From Paractinoplanes rishiriensis (GTDB lineage: Bacteria; Actinomycetota; Actinomycetes; Mycobacteriales; Micromonosporaceae), in assembly GCF_016862375.1 (NCBI RefSeq), contig NZ_BOMV01000011.1:37089-101088 (forward strand): 64,000 nt of DNA, given 5' to 3'. Positions 59,622 through 64,000 of the stretch are shown here, in pieces. The number at the start of each line of letters is the position of its first letter. Within the stretch, counting starts at the first letter, position 1. Both the position numbers and the translations under genes were made by a program. The notes under the pieces are model-generated. The model searched no databases. It was not told the origin of the DNA and worked only from the letters and a program-made list of their open reading frames with translations.

Positions 59622-61634
59622 GTGCTGGATCAGGACGCCGACGACTCGTACCTCTGGCTTGAAGATCTTGATTCTCCCGACGTCGTGCGGTGGGTCGCCG
59701 ATCGCAGCGCCGAGACGCTCGCCGGGTTTGCCGACGACGGCTTCGCGCAGACCCGGGACGCGATCCGGGAGGTGCTCGACAACAAGGACCGCATCCCCTA
59801 TCCGGGGTGGCGCGGCGACGGCTACTACTACGACTTCTGGACCGACGCCGAGCACCCGCGCGGGCTGTGGCGGCGGACCACGCCGGAGCAGTACCGCCAG
59901 GACCGGCCGAGCTGGGAGGTCCTGCTCGACATCGACGCGCTGAACGCGGCCGAGGGCGAGAACTGGACCTGGAGCGGCGTCAAGGTGCTCCGGCCCGGCT
60001 ACGACCGCTGCTTGATCAGTCTCTCCCGCGGTGGCGCCGACGCCGTCGTGGTCCGCGAGTTCGACCTGCCCGGCCGGCAGTTCGTCACGGACGGGTTCCG
60101 GCTGCCCGAGGCCAAAACCGAGGTCAGCTGGATCGACGCCGGCCACATCTACGTCGCGACCGACTTCGGGCCGGGCTCGATGACGTCCTCGGGTTACCCG
60201 AGGATCGTCAAGCGGTGGCGGCGCGGCACTACGCTGTCCGAGGCGGAACCGGTCTATGAGGGACAGCCCGACGATGTCGCGGTCAGCGTCACCCACGATC
60301 CGACCCCGGGCTACGAGCGTGCGTTCGTCAGCCGCTTTGTCGACTTCTTCCGTGCCGAGCACTACCTGCGCCGCGGCACCGACCTGGTCCGGATCGCGAT
60401 TCCGGACGACGCCGACTTCAACGCGCACCGGGACTGGCTGCTGATCCGCCTGCGGTCGGAGTGGACCACCGGCGAGGTGACCCATCCGGCGGGTGCGTTG
60501 CTTGCGGTCGATTTCGGGCAATTCCTTTCGGGCGTACGCGACCTCGCCGTCCTCTTCCGGCCGGCCGAGCGCACCTCGCTCAGCTCGTGGGCGTGGACCC
60601 GCAACCACCTGCTGATGGTCACCATGACCGACGTCCGGACCCGGGTCGAAATCCTCACCCCGGGCGCCGGGGACTGGGCCCGGCAGCCGGTGCCCGGCGC
60701 CACGACGTTCGGCCGGCCGTGGATCGTCGACACCGAGCCGGACACCAGCGACGCGTACCTGATCTCCTCGGCCGGCTTCCTGCAGCCGTCCACGCTCGGC
60801 CTCGGCACGGTCGGCGGCGACGTCGCGGTCCTGAAGCGGGAGCCGGCCTTCTTCGACGCGGACGGCATGGAGGTGCGCCAGTACTTCGCGGTCTCCGCCG
60901 ACGGCACCCGCATTCCGTACTTCGTGGTCGGCGGGGACGACGCCGGGCCCACGCTCCTGACCGGGTACGGCGGCTTCGAGGTTTCGCTGACCCCCAGCTA
61001 CAGCGGCGTCATCGGGCGCGGCTGGCTGGCCCGCGGCGGCACCTACGCGGTCGCGAACATCCGCGGCGGCGGCGAGTACGGCCCGGCCTGGCACCGGGCC
61101 GCGCAACGGGAGAACCGGGTCCGGGCGTACGAGGACTTCGCGGCGGTCGCCACCGACCTGGTGGCCCGCGGCATCACGACGCCGGACCGGCTGGGCATCA
61201 CCGGCGGCAGCAACGGCGGCCTGCTGATGGGCGTCATGCTGACCCGGTACCCGGAACTGTTCGGGGCGGTCGTCGCCGCGGTGCCCCTGCTCGACCTGCG
61301 CCGCTACACGAAACTGCTGGCCGGCCGGTCCTGGATCGCCGAGTACGGCGACCCCGACGACGCGGCCGACTGGGCGTTCCTGCGCGAATTCTCGCCCTAC
61401 CACGTAGTGACCCCCGGGCAACCGTATCCGCCGGTCCTGTTCATCACCTCGACCCGCGACGACCGGGTCCATCCCGGGCACGCCCGCAAGATGATGGCCC
61501 TGCTCCGCCGGCACGGTTACGAGGCCGCCTACTACGAGAACGTGGAGGGTGGGCACGGCGCGGCCGCGGACAACGAACAGGCCGCCACCCGCTGGGCGCT
61601 GACCCTGGAGTTCCTCTGGCGCCGGCTCGGCTGA
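59622..61634 (+). CDS. Prolyl oligopeptidase family serine peptidase (S9A)
   Basis: 670 residues, cytoplasmic (no signal peptide). The N-terminal short helix part YLWLEDLDSPDVVRWV and a beta-propeller (~70-395) are followed by the peptidase domain with GYGGFEVSLTPSYS, the nucleophile in ITGGSNGGLLMG, aspartate in ITSTRDDRVHPGH and histidine in VEGGHGAAAD. It cleaves short peptides, classically after proline. GTG 59622 begins just before the conserved YLWLED. It is divergent from the HTH gene. Confidence 0.95.
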   Translation: MLDQDADDSYLWLEDLDSPDVVRWVADRSAETLAGFADDGFAQTRDAIREVLDNKDRIPYPGWRGDGYYYDFWTDAEHPRGLWRRTTPEQYRQDRPSWEVLLDIDALNAAEGENWTWSGVKVLRPGYDRCLISLSRGGADAVVVREFDLPGRQFVTDGFRLPEAKTEVSWIDAGHIYVATDFGPGSMTSSGYPRIVKRWRRGTTLSEAEPVYEGQPDDVAVSVTHDPTPGYERAFVSRFVDFFRAEHYLRRGTDLVRIAIPDDADFNAHRDWLLIRLRSEWTTGEVTHPAGALLAVDFGQFLSGVRDLAVLFRPAERTSLSSWAWTRNHLLMVTMTDVRTRVEILTPGAGDWARQPVPGATTFGRPWIVDTEPDTSDAYLISSAGFLQPSTLGLGTVGGDVAVLKREPAFFDADGMEVRQYFAVSADGTRIPYFVVGGDDAGPTLLTGYGGFEVSLTPSYSGVIGRGWLARGGTYAVANIRGGGEYGPAWHRAAQRENRVRAYEDFAAVATDLVARGITTPDRLGITGGSNGGLLMGVMLTRYPELFGAVVAAVPLLDLRRYTKLLAGRSWIAEYGDPDDAADWAFLREFSPYHVVTPGQPYPPVLFITSTRDDRVHPGHARKMMALLRRHGYEAAYYENVEGGHGAAADNEQAATRWALTLEFLWRRLG

Positions 61635-61679
61635 GCGGCCAGCGGTTGAGCCGCCAGTGGTTGAGGTCAGTGGCCGAGG

Positions 61680-62861
61680 TCAGTGGCGGCGCCACTGGAG
61701 CATGGCCGCGGTGGCGTCGTCGCGGAGCTCGCCGTTCTCGTACGAGACGATGGTGTGGATCAGGCGGCGCATCATCTCGGGGGCCGGGGTGCCGTGGCTC
61801 AGCGCGTCCACCACGAACTGGCCGAGCCGGTCGGCGCCGAACTGGGCGCCGGTCGCGTCCCGGGCCTCGGTGATGCCGTCGGTGTAGAGGACCATGACGT
61901 CGCCGGGTTCCATCTGGTGCTCGATGACGTGCGGCGGCCGGCGGAGCATGTTGCCGAGGCCCAGCGGCAGCGCGTTCGGGGTGGGTAGCGACGGCAGCGT
62001 CCCGGAGCCCCGGATCACCAGCTCCGGGGGATGGCCGGCGCTGATCCGCCGGTAGACGCCGGTCGACATCTCCAGTTCGGCCAGCAGCGCGGTGACGAAG
62101 GCGTTCGGGTACTGGGCGCGGATCCACTTGTCGATCGAGCGGGACGTGTCGAGCAGCGAGAGGCCAGACCTACGGGCATTGCGGTACGTGTTCAGCGTCA
62201 GCGTGGTGATTGCGCTCGCGCTGATGCCGTGTCCGACCGTGTCGAACAGCGCGACGTGCAGGATGTCGCCGTTCGAGGCGTAGTCGAAGGCGTCGCCGCC
62301 GACGTCGTAGCAGGGCTCGAGGACGGCCGTGACCATGGTGCCGTCGACCGCGAAGGTGAGCGGCGGCAGCTGGTTCCAGATGATCTCGGCGGCCAGTTGC
62401 ATGGGCAGCCGGCGCCGGGTGTGCTCGACCGCGTCGCCGTAGAAGCGGCGGCTCGCGATCAACTCGGCCACCAGGGCGGCGATCACCTCGAGGTCGTGCC
62501 GGTCGGCGTCCGGGGGATAGGCCGGCAGCCGGAACTCCAGGACGCCGAGCCGCTCGGCGCCGTGCAGCAGCGGCAGCCACAGCACGCCGCCGGCGCCGGA
62601 GCCGGCATCCTGCCACTGCTGCTGCGCGGTGGTGAACGCGCGGCCGGCGAGCGTGTCCTCGACGGCCAGCGCGGTCGCGGTGTCCAGGGTGCTGCCGCGC
62701 AGCGGGTGCAGGGTGAGCTGGCCGTAGTCGACGAGCAGCACGGTAGCGGCGTCCGCGTCCAGCAACGGCGCGGCCGCCGCCAGCACCATGGGCAGGTCCT
62801 CGGCCCGGCCCCGGTGCCTCAGGTCCATCAGCCGGCGTACGGCCTCCATCGGCGCGAGCAT
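61680..62861 (-). CDS. GAF-SpoIIE-type PP2C serine phosphatase
   Basis: 393 residues. A GAF-like domain at ~10-135 (DADAATVLLVDYGQ, WLPLLHGAERLGVLEFRL) is followed by a PPM/SpoIIE phosphatase at ~165-390 with metal ligands in DVGGDAFDY, FDTVGHGISA and LYTDGITEARD. Such proteins dephosphorylate anti-anti-sigma factors in partner-switching. No anti-sigma or STAS gene is adjacent. I chose ATG 62861; ATG 62849 is possible. A short duplication (GAGGTCAGTGGC twice) lies on its 3' end. Confidence 0.9.
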   Translation of the reverse strand: MLAPMEAVRRLMDLRHRGRAEDLPMVLAAAAPLLDADAATVLLVDYGQLTLHPLRGSTLDTATALAVEDTLAGRAFTTAQQQWQDAGSGAGGVLWLPLLHGAERLGVLEFRLPAYPPDADRHDLEVIAALVAELIASRRFYGDAVEHTRRRLPMQLAAEIIWNQLPPLTFAVDGTMVTAVLEPCYDVGGDAFDYASNGDILHVALFDTVGHGISASAITTLTLNTYRNARRSGLSLLDTSRSIDKWIRAQYPNAFVTALLAELEMSTGVYRRISAGHPPELVIRGSGTLPSLPTPNALPLGLGNMLRRPPHVIEHQMEPGDVMVLYTDGITEARDATGAQFGADRLGQFVVDALSHGTPAPEMMRRLIHTIVSYENGELRDDATAAMLQWRRH

Positions 62862-62956
62862 CGGGACCCATCTTGCAACCTGCCGGGCGATCACGCAGCA
62901 TCGCCCCGGACACCCTCGGTCTCTTCCGACGACCGAGGGGCGCCCGTCGGGGGAGG

Positions 62957-63751
62957 TCAGGCGGTCGGCGTCTCGGTGGGCTCGGGTTCCGGCGTGACGG
63001 TCGCGGTGGGCTCCGGGTCGGGGGTGACGGTCGCGGTGGGCTCCGGGTCGGGGGTGACGGTTTCGGTCGGCTCCGGCTCCGGGGCGGTGGCGTTCACATG
63101 GATGGCGCCGCCCTGCGTGGTGTCGGTGACCGGCGCGTACGTGGCGGTCCAGTACGCGGTCGACAGGCACAGCGCCGACCCGGTGATCTTGTTGAACTGC
63201 TGGTTGACGAAGCTGATCGAGTTGGTCGCGTTGTCCGCCGTGCCGGTGAGCGAGCCGGCCACCGGCTGGTAGACGCAGGTGATCGAGCCGAGGATCGTGC
63301 TGATCACCACGGTGGCCTGAATCGGACCCGCGCTGCCGGGCGCGACCGTCACGGCACCGGTGGCGCCGTCCACGGTGGCCTGGTAACCGAGGTTATTCAG
63401 CGTCACGCCGCGCACCCCGGTGGTGCCGAGCACGTTGCTGGAGCAACCGGCGAAGGTCTGCGCGTCGATCGTCTGGCCGGCCACGCCGGGCGCCGGTGGG
63501 TTGGCCGTCACGGTCGACGAGAAACTTGAGGACGTGCAGTTCACACCGCTGGTGCCGGTGGCCGTCGAATAGAAGGTGGCGGTGGTGCCACTGGCCAGCG
63601 AGGCGGTCACGGTGTCGCCGACCGCGGCGTTCGGCCCGTCCGGGCCGCCAACGGTGAGCACCGCATCGCTGTCGGCAAACGCTGCGGACGCCAGCAGGGT
63701 CGCGCAGAGCGCGCCGCCCGCCACGGTAGCCAGGTAACGGTATTTACGCAT
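62957..63751 (-). CDS. Secreted beta-rich protein with C-terminal PEPT-type repeats
   Basis: 264 residues. Signal peptide 1-26 (ending AAFA), then a beta-rich domain of ~200 residues with five cysteines (e.g. VNCTSSSF, TFAGCSSN, SITCVYQ, ALCLSTAYW). The tail has PEPEPTETVTPD, then PEPTATVTPD twice and a diverged last copy, encoded by a 30-bp DNA repeat. It is a secreted or wall-associated protein of unknown role. GAGGA lies just before the ATG. It has a strong predicted promoter and a ~130-base leader. Confidence 0.8.
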   Translation of the reverse strand: MRKYRYLATVAGGALCATLLASAAFADSDAVLTVGGPDGPNAAVGDTVTASLASGTTATFYSTATGTSGVNCTSSSFSSTVTANPPAPGVAGQTIDAQTFAGCSSNVLGTTGVRGVTLNNLGYQATVDGATGAVTVAPGSAGPIQATVVISTILGSITCVYQPVAGSLTGTADNATNSISFVNQQFNKITGSALCLSTAYWTATYAPVTDTTQGGAIHVNATAPEPEPTETVTPDPEPTATVTPDPEPTATVTPEPEPTETPTA

Positions 63752-63886
63752 TGCTGTTCCTCTTTCTGGTCGCAATTTGTCGACGACCTACAACGAGGTG
63801 GGCGGAATTTGAATTTGACATCCAAAAACAATGAGTGCACGGGCTTGAAGAGGGGAAACATTTGATACTGGCCAGTAACTAACCGA

Positions 63887-63915
63887 TTTATATGTGGTGA
63901 AGTGAGCGCCGTCAA
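63887..63915 (-). promoter_or_regulatory. Near-consensus promoter of the secreted repeat protein gene
   Basis: On the minus strand TTGACG (63910-63915), 17-bp spacer, TATAAA (63887-63892). The surrounding DNA is AT-richer than the rest of the window. It predicts a leader of roughly 130 bases before ATG 63751. The remaining bases to the right edge hold no gene I can support. Confidence 0.7.
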
Positions 63916-64000
63916 GACTGTTAAGAACGTCAATGCGAAACGCCGCATTTGCCCGGCCGAATCGACCCGCGCCGCCGACCTGCCACGTCGGCGGCGGGGC

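Overview
The window is about 64 kb of very GC-rich DNA with dense, short-gap genes, many 4-bp start/stop overlaps (GTGA or ATGA) and frequent GTG starts. A soil actinomycete, most likely of the Micromonosporaceae (Actinoplanes-like), fits best. Supporting signs are DUF574-type methyltransferases, secreted cellulases with CBM2 modules, CebR/CelR-type operators, a DivIVA/Wag31-type coiled-coil protein, SpoIIE-type phosphatases and DinB/mycothiol-type proteins. The genus is an inference. I saw no rRNA, tRNA, CRISPR array, transposase or phage gene.

Layout. 1-8.2 kb holds signalling genes: a NarL-type sensor/regulator pair (the kinase runs off the left edge), a GGDEF-EAL protein divergent from an orphan sugar-binding lipoprotein, and an OmpR-type pair. 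8.2-11.7 kb is a lipoprotein / membrane-fusion protein / ABC ATPase / MacB-like permease operon, preceded by four CTCA repeats spaced exactly 11 bp apart. 11.7-12.5 kb is non-coding and highly repetitive: GC-rich tandem arrays and a pair of about 90-bp inverted repeats. 12.5-17.5 kb holds two methyltransferases, TetR, a proline-rich membrane protein and a FAD oxidoreductase.

17.5-33.6 kb is a secreted plant-polymer degradation island: TAP-like hydrolase, subtilisin, GH10 xylanase, a GH-A clan hydrolase, GH5 and GH6 cellulases and a beta-helix protein. Three perfect TGGGAGCGCTCCCA operators sit before the xylanase, GH5 and GH6 genes. In their midst lies an unusual membrane-anchored ECF sigma factor fused to a zinc anti-sigma motif and an extracellular arabinose-binding (AbfB/CBM42-like) domain.

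34-48.2 kb is a catabolic region. A glutamine-synthetase-like gamma-glutamyl ligase with an amidotransferase partner, a divergent MarR regulator, and an eight-gene minus-strand operon (P450, PDR-type reductase, acetoacetate-decarboxylase-like protein, HpaE-, HpaD- and HpaG-like ring-cleavage enzymes, PuuC-like and PuuD-like enzymes) seem to be one regulon. The same 18-bp imperfect palindrome (16 of 18 identical) overlaps both promoters. I infer gamma-glutamylation-dependent breakdown of an aromatic or aryl-alkyl amine. A nearby succinate-semialdehyde-type dehydrogenase could take the end product.

48.2-54 kb is a redox operon (heme-oxygenase-like diiron protein, KatE catalase, methyltransferase, GCS2-type ligase) with a divergent CDGSH iron-sulfur protein. 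54-64 kb carries a DivIVA-like protein, heme oxygenase, a stand-alone TOPRIM protein, a TetR/RibD-type pair with twin operators, a small HTH protein, prolyl oligopeptidase, a SpoIIE-type phosphatase and a secreted repeat protein with a near-consensus promoter.

A recurring oddity is short tandem duplications (12-21 bp) sitting exactly on gene ends or starts. Two decayed gene remnants are also visible.
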